Source: Thalassomonas sp. RHCl1 (GTDB lineage: Bacteria; Pseudomonadota; Gammaproteobacteria; Enterobacterales; Alteromonadaceae). Taken from it: DNA of 64,000 nucleotides. How positions within the stretch are numbered: position 1 is the first letter of the stretch; each line of letters begins with the position of its first letter. The notes beneath the pieces are model-generated. The model did not search any database, had not been told where the DNA came from, and worked only from the letters and a program-made list of their open reading frames with translations. Location: assembly GCF_947387555.1 (NCBI RefSeq), contig NZ_CANDNZ010000002.1:1-64000 (forward strand), given 5' to 3'. Positions 44,906-54,043 of this stretch are shown piece after piece. Both the position numbers and the translations under genes were made by a program.

Positions 44906-46582
44906 ATGTATAAAAGAATAATAACCTTCGTTTCCCTGATTTGCATTTCTACGACAATTTCAACCACTGCCTTTGCTGCTAAACAACAGGCGGGGGTTGC
45001 CATGCCCGACAGCTACAGTGCCGATGTCGCCGCCAGCATCCTGAGCAAAGGTGGCAATGCCATAGATGCCGCAATTGCTGCCCAGTTTGTGTTAGCCGTG
45101 ACTCTGCCGGAAGCAGGTAATATCGGTGGCGGTGGTTTTATGCTGGTGCATACCGACAAGCAAGATGATTTTATCGATTACCGGGAAGTGGCGCCGTTAA
45201 AAGGCCACCGGGATATGTATCTGGATGAGCAAGGTAATGTCGTCAAAAACAAATCGGTTTTTGGCGTGTTCTCCGCCGGCGTGCCGGGCACTGTTGCCGG
45301 TATGTGGCTGGCCCACCAAAAGTACGGTTCACTGCCATGGAAATCCCTGCTGGAGCCGGCGGTTGTATTGGCGGAAAAAGGTTTTGTTGTCCACCCTAAG
45401 CTGGCGGATAATGTCAGCCGGTATCTGGATTATTTAAAAAAGAAAGACATCAAAGTGAATTTTGCCGAGTTTTTCGGCGGGCTCAAAGCCGGAGAGGTGT
45501 TTAAACAGCCGGCGCTGGCGTTGTCGCTACAGCGTATTCGGGATGAAGGCAGCGATGGTTTTTATAAGGGAAAAACCGCCGATATTATCGTTGATTTTAT
45601 GAAACAGCAGGGCGGTTTGATATCTCATCAGGACCTGGCCCAGTACCAGGCGGTATCGCGCAAACCTATCAGTCAGCCATGGCAGGGCTACCAGGTATTA
45701 ACCTCACCGCCGCCAAGTTCCGGCGGTATCGCTATTTTGCAATGGCTGAACATGTATCAGCAACTGGCGCCCAGGGTTAAGGATAAAGTAGCATTAACAC
45801 ATAACTCCAAAGAGTATGTCCACTTGTTGGCGGAAATCGGTAAGCGGGTCTTTGCCGATCGCGCCGACTACTTGGGAGATCCGGACTTTTACCCGGTGCC
45901 GGTTAAGCAGTTGCTGAATGAAGATTACCTGCAAAAACGGGCTGCAGATGTCGACCTGGTGGCTATTTCTAACACTGAGCAGGTAAAGCCGGGCTTATAC
46001 GAAAGTGAAGATACCACGCATTTTTCTATCGTCGACCGCTGGGGGAATGCCGTAGCCAATACCACCACCATTAACCTGACCTTTGGCAGCGGGGTAGTGG
46101 TACCCGGTGCCGGTTTTATCCTTAATGATGAAATGGATGATTTTAGCGCCAAACCCGGCGTTGCCAATGCCTTTGGTGCTTTGGGGGGCAAGGCCAATGA
46201 AATTCAGCCGGGAAAACGCATGTTATCTTCGATGACGCCAACCATCCTGCTTAAAGATGATCAGGTGGCGTTAGTGACCGGCTCTCCCGGCGGCACCACT
46301 ATTATCAGCTCGGTTTACCAGTCAATTCTCAATGTCACCGAATTTGGCATGAGCGCCGATGAAGCGGTTAACCGCCCCAGGTTCCATCACCAGCTATATC
46401 CTGAAAATGTTATTCGCCACCATAGCGGGCTAAAAGGCGAGGATAAAAAAGCCTTGCAGCAAATGGGCTATATCCTGGATAACCGCCATTTTGGCGATGT
46501 CCATCTTATTATTAATGACAATGGCAAGCTCGATGCCGGTTCCGAAGCTCATGGCCGGGGTAAGGCGCTGGTGCTACCTTAG
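44906..46582 (+). CDS. ggt: Gamma-glutamyltransferase
   Basis: A 558-residue periplasmic N-terminal nucleophile enzyme acting on glutathione and other gamma-glutamyl compounds. The signal peptide ends near AFA (residue 24). Autocleavage should occur before Thr370 in SEDTTHFSIVD, giving large and small subunits. Further family motifs: GGNAIDAAIAAQFVLAV, GNIGGGGFML, NDEMDDFS and TGSPGGTTIISSV. AGGAG lies before the ATG. Single gene. Confidence 0.95.
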   Translation: MYKRIITFVSLICISTTISTTAFAAKQQAGVAMPDSYSADVAASILSKGGNAIDAAIAAQFVLAVTLPEAGNIGGGGFMLVHTDKQDDFIDYREVAPLKGHRDMYLDEQGNVVKNKSVFGVFSAGVPGTVAGMWLAHQKYGSLPWKSLLEPAVVLAEKGFVVHPKLADNVSRYLDYLKKKDIKVNFAEFFGGLKAGEVFKQPALALSLQRIRDEGSDGFYKGKTADIIVDFMKQQGGLISHQDLAQYQAVSRKPISQPWQGYQVLTSPPPSSGGIAILQWLNMYQQLAPRVKDKVALTHNSKEYVHLLAEIGKRVFADRADYLGDPDFYPVPVKQLLNEDYLQKRAADVDLVAISNTEQVKPGLYESEDTTHFSIVDRWGNAVANTTTINLTFGSGVVVPGAGFILNDEMDDFSAKPGVANAFGALGGKANEIQPGKRMLSSMTPTILLKDDQVALVTGSPGGTTIISSVYQSILNVTEFGMSADEAVNRPRFHHQLYPENVIRHHSGLKGEDKKALQQMGYILDNRHFGDVHLIINDNGKLDAGSEAHGRGKALVLP

Positions 46583-46745
46583 GGGTATAGTAGCGGATAT
46601 TGTTGACTATTTGTCCTGATCTTCTCAAGCCGCCGGCTCGATAAGATCAGGCACTGGCACTTTGCTGAGCTGTTAGTGATACTAAGCTGCCCAAGGTAGT
46701 ATCAGCCAAAGTTATCAAGACCAATAGCAGTCTTAGCGTGCTGTG

Positions 46746-47315
46746 TTAAATCTTTTCTTCTCCCCCAGCCGGTATTGAGCACCGTGCAGGTGTCAGAGAT
46801 AAGTCGTCCACCCTGATTTGGCTGCAGGTTTTACCGTACCCTAAAGTATATTTCAGTGCCGGATAAACCCGGGAAGAGCTGATAGCATAGCCGACGGCGA
46901 TCAGCCCTTGAGTACCCCACAAGGCTTGTATTTTTTCTCGCAAGTCATCCGCTTTCAGATCGTGAGCCAATACCAGCTCGGTAAATTGCACCACCAGGGC
47001 GGTATTTTCAGGCAGTTTATCCAAATCTCTGTCGATAATTGCGCGTACAATCTCCGGGTTTAGCCCGGCTGCTAATGCCATATTCACCAGTAATTGCGTG
47101 CACGGGCCGCAATCATCCCAGATAATTGCCCTTAACCTGGCGGCATAGAGCGGCTCGGCGGGCAAATTCCCGGTGTGGGATGACATGGTTTGAAAGCCCA
47201 TCAGTTTTAGAAACGCTTTTGTATCGCTTTGCAGGATATCCTGCATATAAGCTACGTCGTAATCGTATCGTTTTTGCATGGATAACAGCATTTTGTTGAG
47301 CATATATTTTAACAT
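46746..47315 (-). CDS. AhpD-like / carboxymuconolactone decarboxylase-family protein
   Basis: A 189-residue all-helical protein. RLRAIIWDDCGPCTQLLVNMALAAGL resembles the AhpD-type cysteine motif (CxxC), and the N-terminus MLKYMLNKMLLSMQKRYDYD is like CMD-family homologues. The ATG at 47315 is preferred because AAGG precedes it at 8 nt; a longer frame begins at 47378. Possible peroxidase or thiol-disulfide role; substrate unknown. It follows the MFS gene and is likely in one operon with it. Confidence 0.75.
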   Translation of the reverse strand: MLKYMLNKMLLSMQKRYDYDVAYMQDILQSDTKAFLKLMGFQTMSSHTGNLPAEPLYAARLRAIIWDDCGPCTQLLVNMALAAGLNPEIVRAIIDRDLDKLPENTALVVQFTELVLAHDLKADDLREKIQALWGTQGLIAVGYAISSSRVYPALKYTLGYGKTCSQIRVDDLSLTPARCSIPAGGEEKI

Positions 47316-47407
47316 CTTGAGTACCTTAAGTGATTGGGCTAATTCTTTGCTGATCATGACAACCGGGGGGGAAGTCATGGTTCATTTCATTCCCTGCAAA
47401 GCTGAAG

Positions 47408-48604
47408 TCAGGATGGCAATAGCGCTGCCCCGGTTTTTTCTTGTGCCCGTACAGGTTTGAGTAGCAGCAGAAAACTCAATAAGAAAATCATGGCGCAGCT
47501 ATAGAGCATGACGGAATACTTGCCACTTCCTGGCAGGTCAGAAGTCAGCAGGCTGGAAGCAAGTAGTGGCCCGGTCGCCAAAGCGACAGAAGAGACAAGT
47601 GCAGCTATGGTTGAAAGCCTGCCGCTGCCGTCCATTTCGGCGGTTATTGCCAACAGGTATGATTGCACCGCCGGCCAGGAAAAAAACAGCAGGGCCATTG
47701 CGCTAATGTAAGCCGGGGAAGCGTGGGAAAAATTGAGCAAGAGCGCAGCAAAGGCCGACAAAAGGATACCGCCGATAAGCCAATAGCTACGGCCAAAACA
47801 ATCACCTGCTATTACAGGCAACATGGCTCCAGGCAAGCCTAATAAACCGGTTATTGCGATATAGGTACTGACATTTTCAGGTGTAATACCGGCACTAAGG
47901 CCAATCAGCCCGACATAGGCCCAAATGGCGCTGGCGGCAATGAGATATGAAAGGATAGCCAGCAATAATAACAGGGCCTTGCCATTGTTTTTGGAAAAAG
48001 GCCTGGCTTGTTTGCTTGATTTCTTGTCCAAAGGAAGTGGCGGCAGAAACACCACCATGACCAGGCTTAACAAGACAATACTTGCCATTACATAAAAAAC
48101 CGCATAGACGCTAAGCAGGCGCTCAAGTGCCGGCAAGAGGTAAATAACTAAAGAGCCGACAGCAAACTGAATAAAGACTAAGGTGCCAAAGGCGCGATCC
48201 GGATTGTTTAACCTGGCCAGCACCGAAAAACCAATCCCCAGGCTTAGGCCGCCAAATACCCCGGCCAAAAAACGCCAGCCAAGCATAATACCGTAATCTT
48301 CAATCCTTAATGTGGCGATATCCATGAGTGCGAGCGCAGCTAAAAATATCAAGATCGCAGGTCGCCAAGCGATGCGCCGTACTAAAAAAATAGCCATGGT
48401 GCTGCCGACAAGGCCGCCATAGCCATTGAATGCAACGATTTGTCCCGCCCGGGTATCACTGAAACCGATACCGGTTGCCAGCGCATTAACAACGCCCGGT
48501 AAAAAGTTAATGTAGCAAAGCCCCGACATGGCGATAAAAGCAAGAAAAAAATAGGCAAGGGGACTGGTTGCGGAGATTTTTCCTGAAATAAAGTGCTGCA
48601 ACAT
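47408..48604 (-). CDS. MFS transporter
   Basis: A 398-residue protein with 12 predicted membrane helices. The loop after helix 2 (GYGGLVGSTMAIFLVRRIAWRP) is the MFS motif A region. Presumed exporter or importer of a small molecule. Together with the AhpD-like gene it forms a minus-strand operon divergent from a LysR gene, which is the likely regulator. Confidence 0.85.
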   Translation of the reverse strand: MLQHFISGKISATSPLAYFFLAFIAMSGLCYINFLPGVVNALATGIGFSDTRAGQIVAFNGYGGLVGSTMAIFLVRRIAWRPAILIFLAALALMDIATLRIEDYGIMLGWRFLAGVFGGLSLGIGFSVLARLNNPDRAFGTLVFIQFAVGSLVIYLLPALERLLSVYAVFYVMASIVLLSLVMVVFLPPLPLDKKSSKQARPFSKNNGKALLLLLAILSYLIAASAIWAYVGLIGLSAGITPENVSTYIAITGLLGLPGAMLPVIAGDCFGRSYWLIGGILLSAFAALLLNFSHASPAYISAMALLFFSWPAVQSYLLAITAEMDGSGRLSTIAALVSSVALATGPLLASSLLTSDLPGSGKYSVMLYSCAMIFLLSFLLLLKPVRAQEKTGAALLPS

Positions 48605-48782
48605 AATTCCTGATACTCCTTATTTACGTAAAAGGGGTTGTTGTGTTTTTGTCTCTTTGGGCATTTTATGGCCCTGAAAAAACTAAGAAAATAGGCCAAT
48701 CTCCCTATCAGTCGTGAATATTATTCATGAGTTTTCCATGTTATATTCAGGCCACGGATAAACGGTGTTTATGAGATACGTC

Positions 48783-49742
48783 ATGGATAAACTGCGCTCA
48801 TTAGAAATATTTTTAGCCACTTGTGATGGCGGCAGCTTCGCGGCAGCGGCAAGAACTTGTAATACTGACCCGTCCACAGTCAGCAAGGCCATCGCTCGTT
48901 TGGAAGCTCAGCTGGGGTTGACCCTTTTTCAGCGCTCAACCCGGCAGTTGCGTATCACCACACCGGGTAAACGTTATGCCGATACTGTGCGCAAGATGAT
49001 GCAGGACCTCAGCACTTGTGAAGACGAGCTCAAGCATTTAAATGACTCTCCCGGCGGTACCTTACGTATCAGTTCGGCCGCCTGTTACGGGCACCTTTAT
49101 CTGCGTCCCTTGTTGCAGGCTTTCTGTCAGCGTTATCCGGCGATTAAGCTGGAGCTTGAGATCAATGATTTACACGTAGATATTATTGAAAACGATATTG
49201 ATATCGCGCTGCGTACCGGCTATGTGAAAGACAGCCGCCTAGTGGCCCGGCGGCTCAGTCCGATGGACTTTCTTACTTGCGTGTCGCCGCAATATTTACA
49301 GGCACATGGTACGCCGCGTTGCGCCGAGGATTTTCATCAGCACAGCTGGATAGGTTTTCGTATCAAAGAGACACAACAGCTACAGCCTGTTTTTTTACCC
49401 GATGGCCGGGGTGAATACCAGCCCTGTGAATTAGCGCGCAGCCATATCACAGACGATGGTGAAGCCATGGCCTACATGTGCAGCGATGGTTTGGGCTTTG
49501 CCCAATTACCTCATTTTCTGGCGAAACAGGGCTTGAACAGTGGCGCTTTAGTGTCCCTTTACCCTTATTTCAGGCCGCCACAGCCAGATAATGGGGTATT
49601 TGCCATTTATGCCAAGCGTGATTATTTGCCCGCCAAGGTCAGGGTGTTTATTGAATTTATCACATCAGCGTTAGAGGTGATGGGGGAAAGTAGCAATCAC
49701 ACCTGGGCGGAAGACTGGCCTTCGCTGATCCATTTTCCTTGA
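48783..49742 (+). CDS. LysR-family transcriptional regulator
   Basis: A 319-residue protein. The N-terminal winged helix-turn-helix is MDKLRSLEIFLATCDGGSFAAAARTCNTDPSTVSKAIARLEAQLGLTLFQRSTR-type (residues 1-60). The effector domain follows (LRISSAACYGHLYLRPLL). Of three in-frame starts, ATG 48783 matches family N-termini and has GAG upstream. It is divergent from MFS-AhpD, so it probably controls that operon from the 180-nt gap. Confidence 0.9.
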   Translation: MDKLRSLEIFLATCDGGSFAAAARTCNTDPSTVSKAIARLEAQLGLTLFQRSTRQLRITTPGKRYADTVRKMMQDLSTCEDELKHLNDSPGGTLRISSAACYGHLYLRPLLQAFCQRYPAIKLELEINDLHVDIIENDIDIALRTGYVKDSRLVARRLSPMDFLTCVSPQYLQAHGTPRCAEDFHQHSWIGFRIKETQQLQPVFLPDGRGEYQPCELARSHITDDGEAMAYMCSDGLGFAQLPHFLAKQGLNSGALVSLYPYFRPPQPDNGVFAIYAKRDYLPAKVRVFIEFITSALEVMGESSNHTWAEDWPSLIHFP

Positions 49743-49770
49743 TAATCATGGTGGCAGCTTCAGAGAAAAA

Positions 49771-49810
49771 CTCCCTTCACTGTGTTTTAGGTAAACCACA
49801 GTGAAGGGAG
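49771..49810 (-). terminator. Strong hairpin between LysR and second symE
   Basis: CTCCCTTCACTGTG at 49771-49784 and CACAGTGAAGGGAG at 49797-49810 are perfect 14-bp arms. On the minus strand the stem is followed by TTTTT, so it terminates the symE copy 2 transcript; it may also block read-through from the LysR gene. Confidence 0.88.
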
Positions 49811-49884
49811 GCTAAGGTTATCAAGCCGGCGGTTTTTTTAGGCGCAACAGCCTGGCTTGTGAGCGGTTAACACAAGTTCAGAGC

Positions 49885-50169
49885 TTACTCTTCAAGGTTT
49901 AGGTTTAAAGAAATTTGCTTCGGGGTGATAACAATTTCTTTCGGGTTTACCCTGATACTGACCTTTTGCCCGATGGGAAAACCGGCTTGTCGCAGCCACT
50001 TTCCCCTGAGCACAACACAAGGTTCAATATTGACAGGTACATAGTTAATGCCTATGCCGCGGGTTTTTGCTGCCGAGCCGCTGATGGTTTCCAGCACGGT
50101 AAGTTGCCGATAAATCGGATATTTTACTTTTGCCGAGCTTGGCTCTGGCGTATGATGATATTCAGCCAT
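49885..50169 (-). CDS. symE: SymE-type toxin, copy 2
   Basis: A 94-residue paralogue of the protein at 1350-1646. Identity is very high over residues 1-75 (MAEYHHT, PIYRQLTV, RGIGINYVPV, EPCVVLRGKWLRQAGF) and breaks down in the C-terminal tail. ATG 50169 with GGAG seven bases upstream mirrors copy 1. The same upstream leader block (GTCGCAACCCCTGAGTGCAG and CGCTAACCACAACGAAC) is present at about 50182-50235. An antisense RNA regulator like SymR is likely but unproven. Confidence 0.85.
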   Translation of the reverse strand: MAEYHHTPEPSSAKVKYPIYRQLTVLETISGSAAKTRGIGINYVPVNIEPCVVLRGKWLRQAGFPIGQKVSIRVNPKEIVITPKQISLNLNLEE

Positions 50170-50594
50170 GACGTACTCCACGAAGTTCGTTGTGGTTAGC
50201 GACTCCTGGGTGTTACTGCACTCAGGGGTTGCGACGCTGTTACCGCCTTTTTAAGGGAAGTAACGGTTGTTATTGCAATAATTTATTGATGAAAACTATT
50301 GTAATACTGCGCGCCTTTTTGAGGGGAGCGCATCATTAATGAAAGACTAATTTGCTGGATATATCAACAGTGAAGGGGTTCTTTTGCGGATAAATTTTAG
50401 AAATTATCTCCTGGTGCAGATCCTGTTGTTCATAGAGATAAAAAGGGCCTTTCTCTCAATAATAAATAAGCCCCGGCAACTTTTAATGCTGTGCTCCTTT
50501 CTATCCGTTTTCTATATGGCAATAAAATAGAAATTGATTAAGACTTCACTTCTGCCAATTTCATAATATTTCCTCATCAAGCTACTAAGGAGAT
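50170..50594. other. Intergenic region: symE leader and MBL-gene promoter
   Basis: The left 65 nt is the conserved symE leader. The right part (50498-50573) is one copy of a duplicated promoter segment also found at 51470-51545. No other gene is seen. Confidence 0.6.
50498..50573 (+). repeat. Duplicated promoter segment, copy 1
   Basis: TTTCTATCCGTTTTCTATAT and the following 55 nt match 51470-51545 with about 85-90% identity by eye. Each copy contains TTTCTAT and an inverted ATAGA(A/G) half and lies 20-25 nt before an MKK-type signal-peptide start. It is a candidate operator for the CadC-like regulator at 51.9-53.7 kb. Confidence 0.65.
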
Positions 50595-51389
50595 ATGATG
50601 AAAAAATTACTCGCCACTTTAACCATATTAAGCAGTGTTAATGCCTGGGCAAATACCAGCCCGGTAAAGCCTGTGTCGGCAGAGCTCGTTGTTGAACATG
50701 TTGCCAATGCCGGGGTAAAAATTATCTCGGGTGATAAGGTTACCCTGATTGATGCGCTGTTTGGTCCGCATAGCCGTTTCAGCTTTCTGGATGAGCAGGA
50801 ATTTCAGCAGTTATCGGAAAAAGGCGCTAACCTGGCGTTAACCACGCATGCGCACAGCGATCATTTTCATCCAAAACAAACTACGGCATTTCTTAAAGAG
50901 AACGATGAAACGCTTCTGGTTACCACGCCTCAGACGATTAAACATTTAGGCCGAATTACTGACTCGGCCCACATTCTCTCGCCCGAATTAACCGGCTTTC
51001 AATCTCAGCAGTTTAGTCATGACGATATTAAAGTGTCGGTGCTCAGTTTTCCCCATATGGCTCCGCAAACTCAGACGCAAAATTATGCCTATTTAGTGGA
51101 GGTCAACGGCTGGAAAGTGCTTCATGTCGGTGATGCGGATATCAATGCCGAAGTTATCGCGGCGCATCAGTTAGCGAAGCAGAACATTGACCTTTTGCTG
51201 ATACATGATTTGTTTCCTTTGATTAAAGAAAACTACCGTGAGTTGCTTGAGCAAATAAATGCCGGGAAAGTGGCTTTTGTCCATGTCATGGATAATAAAG
51301 TTAAACCACTTACCCTGTGGCTGAAAGACAACTTACCGGATGCGACTTTGCTGGCAACAGGGCATGAAAACCTGGTGCTGAAACGCTAA
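50595..51389 (+). CDS. Periplasmic metallo-beta-lactamase-fold hydrolase
   Basis: A 264-residue protein with a signal peptide ending near AWA (residue 18). The zinc motif THAHSDHFHPK is HxHxDH. Later ligands are in SFPHMA and HVGDADINAE, giving the UlaG/YtnP-like beta-lactamase 2 fold. It lacks obvious quorum-quenching or beta-lactamase signatures, so the substrate is unknown. GGAG precedes tandem ATGs at 50595. Its promoter segment is duplicated before the pseudogene downstream. Confidence 0.83.
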   Translation: MMKKLLATLTILSSVNAWANTSPVKPVSAELVVEHVANAGVKIISGDKVTLIDALFGPHSRFSFLDEQEFQQLSEKGANLALTTHAHSDHFHPKQTTAFLKENDETLLVTTPQTIKHLGRITDSAHILSPELTGFQSQQFSHDDIKVSVLSFPHMAPQTQTQNYAYLVEVNGWKVLHVGDADINAEVIAAHQLAKQNIDLLLIHDLFPLIKENYRELLEQINAGKVAFVHVMDNKVKPLTLWLKDNLPDATLLATGHENLVLKR

Positions 51390-51469
51390 GCGCAGGCTTG
51401 TTCGAGATTTTTTTAGCCTTGGGTACTAAATCTGATTTTTATGCAATTCTCTGATTTTGATTGATTTAT

Positions 51470-51545
51470 TTTCTATCCGTTTTCTATATGTCAATAAAAT
51501 AGAGTTTGATTAAGACTTGATTTCAGCCCATTTCATAATATCTGG
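51470..51545 (+). repeat. Duplicated promoter segment, copy 2
   Basis: Near-copy of 50498-50573, here upstream of a broken gene. The similarity covers the presumed promoter and operator, not the coding regions beyond the first few signal-peptide codons. Confidence 0.65.
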
Positions 51546-51569
51546 CTATTAATCCAGTAAGGAAATGTT

Positions 51570-51831
51570 ATGAAAAAAACTTTCGCGGCTTTAACGGTAT
51601 TTTCAACGGTGCTGGGCAAGTTCGGCCCCGATAGAGCCGGTGTTAGTTGCTATAGCCGACCCGGCTCAAAATATTGATGTTCTGATCGGCAAATATGAAG
51701 TGACGGTTGCTGAGTTTACCCGTTTTGTTAATGCCACTGATTATAAGGTTGCGGGTAACGGCTATTTGTATAATGCGAAACATTTACCTTTTGATCAGGA
51801 CGGCAGCGGGCTTGAGCTGCATTACCGCTAA
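51570..51831 (+). pseudogene. Remnant of an FGE-sulfatase (SUMF1)-like exported protein
   Basis: ATG 51570 opens a signal peptide (MKKTFAALTVFSTVLG), but this frame closes soon after. A second frame, shifted by one base and open from about 51640, reads ADPAQNIDVLIGKYEVTVAEFTRFVNATDYKV. The KYEVTVAEFxxFVxATxY pattern is the N-terminus of formylglycine-generating-enzyme-like domains. It ends after about 60 codons, far short of the usual 250 or more. The gene therefore lost its middle and C-terminus and carries a frameshift. Confidence 0.7.
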
Positions 51832-51901
51832 GTTAACCGGCAGTGTGATGCCAGGCGAAGGGAAGCGTTGCCTGGCATTGTTTAAAGGTGAGATAAGCCC
51901 C

Positions 51902-53707
51902 TTACTTGCTGGCTAAGATGTCCATCTGTTTTTTTAGCCACTTCTTATTAGCGTTACCTTGCAAATAGGCCATGTATTCTGCCTGTACTTCAGGTTGATG
52001 TGCATTAAGTTGGAACAGCATCAGGGCTGAATCTATAGCGATACGGGTTTTGTATTGCAAACGCGCCAATTCAAAGGCTTTTTCAAGATAGGGGCGTGCT
52101 TTTTCCTGTGCCTGTTGGGCATGATAGATTTTTGCCAGCAATAACATATTTTTGGGCGACTCTAGCTGAGTATCGATTGACGACAGGGCTAAGTCATACT
52201 CTTGTTGCTCGATATAGTGATCGATGAGCATTTCAGAGGCGTGGTCGATAATCCAGCCATTGCGGGCCGTTCTCGGTAACGCGAGAATTTTCTCCAGATA
52301 AGGCAAGGCTTTGTTATTATCCTGGGTGAATATCGCAAAATGATAAAAGACAACCGCAAAATTTGATTCATCGAGTTCGTGCTTAAGCAGCAAGGCCTGT
52401 GCTTCATTGAGGTGTGCATATTTTTTGTGGTCATCGCCACCTTTTCTTGCCAGTATCGAATACATAATATGTAATTCAAATAAGGTTAATGGCTCGCCTT
52501 GTTTTTGGCCAAACTCAATGGCCTGATCCAACACTTTAAACATAGTGTCAAAGTCGTGTTGCTTATAGGCTAACCAGGCCTTAGCGCTAATATTCTCATA
52601 GCTTAATGCCCATAACGGCGTATCGGCTAAAGTCGCCGACATCTTGTTTAAGCTATTGCTCGCCAGTTGATATTTGTGACGCTTTTTATAGAGTTCAGCG
52701 ATAAGCCAGTGCGCTTTCGCCCGATAAGGACTAAAGCCGTAAGACAGATCTAAGTTAGTCAACTTTTGCGCATAAGTCATAGCAACGTCAAGTTGTTGTA
52801 CTTCAAGATAATAATTAGCCAATAGCAGCAATAAATCGGGATCATCCGGGGCTATTGCCTTCATCGAGGTTAACGTACTGATATCTAATTTGTTATTCGA
52901 TTGAGAAAACAAGCCGAGCTGATGTAGCTGTGTTAAGCGTTCGGATAACTTTTGGCTAAGCTGCTCATGTGTTTCTGCATAAACATAACCATGCCAGTAC
53001 CTGCTGTCTTGCGATAAGCCGTAATTTAAGAAAATGCCTTTGTCAGAGCTGAAGGTGTCAGTCCATAACAACCATTCACCTTCTGGAACGTTAGATTGTT
53101 GCCATGCTAACTTGGGGGCTGCAAACAATTGGCGGGCCGAGTGGCTTTTCTGTGTGGGCTCTATGGTAAAGATATCATCTTGTGTAATTGCCCGTGTGCT
53201 TAACTGAGGCAATGTTTTTTGCTGAGCCGTTGTTGAGTCGCCACTTTGTACAAGATGTAATGTCACTTGCTCATTTGCTGTCAGCGCCTGTAAAAGGTAT
53301 ATCCCTACTGCAACCAGAGCGCCAAAAATAAACGCTGCCCAGTGTGAGCGTTTACGCACTTGAGGTGTTTTTTCAGTGAAAACTGTGTCTGCAGGCTCGC
53401 TGTCGATAGCGGAAGCCAAGTGCACGGCTAACTGCCATTTATAACCTTTTCTTGAAAAGGTTTTGATGGCATCAGTGCCAAAAATGGCCCTGAGCTGGCT
53501 GATGGTTTGAAAAACAACCTGTTCAGATACCACCTTGTTTTGCCATACGGCGTTCATAATGGCGTCTTTACTGTGAATACCGTCAGGATTGGTGATAAAG
53601 AAATTTAACAGTAGCGCCTGGTTACGTTTGAGCGGGATGATTTCTTTATGTTTGTACAGGATGAGTTGATCGCAGGCAAAGCGATATTCGGCAAATCTAG
53701 CTTCCAT
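51902..53707 (-). CDS. CadC-like membrane transcriptional regulator with TPR domain
   Basis: A 601-residue protein from ATG 53707. Residues 1-95 are an OmpR-type winged helix (LKRNQALLLNFFITNPDGIHSKDAIMNAVWQNKVVSEQVVFQTISQLR, KTFSRKGYKW). One membrane helix follows near 125-145 (AAFIFGALVAVGIYLLQAL). The periplasmic part has helical repeats of TPR type (DPDLLLLLANYYLEVQQLDVAMTYAQ). This is the ToxR/CadC one-component layout. It likely controls the neighbouring MBL gene through the duplicated promoter segment; this is inference. The frame remains open upstream to 53899, but the domain starts here. Confidence 0.82.
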   Translation of the reverse strand: MEARFAEYRFACDQLILYKHKEIIPLKRNQALLLNFFITNPDGIHSKDAIMNAVWQNKVVSEQVVFQTISQLRAIFGTDAIKTFSRKGYKWQLAVHLASAIDSEPADTVFTEKTPQVRKRSHWAAFIFGALVAVGIYLLQALTANEQVTLHLVQSGDSTTAQQKTLPQLSTRAITQDDIFTIEPTQKSHSARQLFAAPKLAWQQSNVPEGEWLLWTDTFSSDKGIFLNYGLSQDSRYWHGYVYAETHEQLSQKLSERLTQLHQLGLFSQSNNKLDISTLTSMKAIAPDDPDLLLLLANYYLEVQQLDVAMTYAQKLTNLDLSYGFSPYRAKAHWLIAELYKKRHKYQLASNSLNKMSATLADTPLWALSYENISAKAWLAYKQHDFDTMFKVLDQAIEFGQKQGEPLTLFELHIMYSILARKGGDDHKKYAHLNEAQALLLKHELDESNFAVVFYHFAIFTQDNNKALPYLEKILALPRTARNGWIIDHASEMLIDHYIEQQEYDLALSSIDTQLESPKNMLLLAKIYHAQQAQEKARPYLEKAFELARLQYKTRIAIDSALMLFQLNAHQPEVQAEYMAYLQGNANKKWLKKQMDILASK

Positions 53708-54017
53708 AAAATTCTTGTGTAGGGAGTTACAATTGTAGATGGTTTTAATGGGGGCTAGCTTAGCATAGAAATGTAAATAGCTAGAAAAAGTATTGATAAA
53801 TGTTGTGAGGGTAATGGATGCTTGATTATCAACCACCAGTAGCTGCCTGTGTTTTTTGATAGGGGGCAAAGAAATACAAAATAGGCCACCCATGTTCAAC
53901 TTTGCTTTCGAATCTATTTGATTAGAGTGACCATATAAGCCCTGTCTTGTTTTTGAAAGGAAATTAACAAACTTATTGACGATGCTAAAAAACTAAGAGA
54001 ATATTATTTGCACAAGG
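53708..54017. other. Left edge of the AT-rich island
   Basis: About 310 nt between the CadC-like gene and the inverted repeat. Directly before the repeat, the frame ending LREYYLHKESNDN then TAG looks like the tail of a lost gene: it has no start codon. TTGACG at 53976-53981 and GAATAT at 53999-54004 (17-bp spacer) could be a promoter reading into the ATPase gene. Confidence 0.45.
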
Positions 54018-54043
54018 AAAGTAACGATAACTAGGAATTATGA
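54018..54043 (+). repeat. 26-bp inverted repeat, left end (IRL)
   Basis: The 26 bases here, beginning AAAGTAACGATAACTAGG and ending ATTATGA, recur exactly as reverse complement at 57458-57483. The element contains the ribosome-binding site (TAGGA) and the ATG of the ATPase gene. The 10-mer AGTAACGATA occurs twice here, at 54020-54029 and 54043-54052. Confidence 0.95.
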
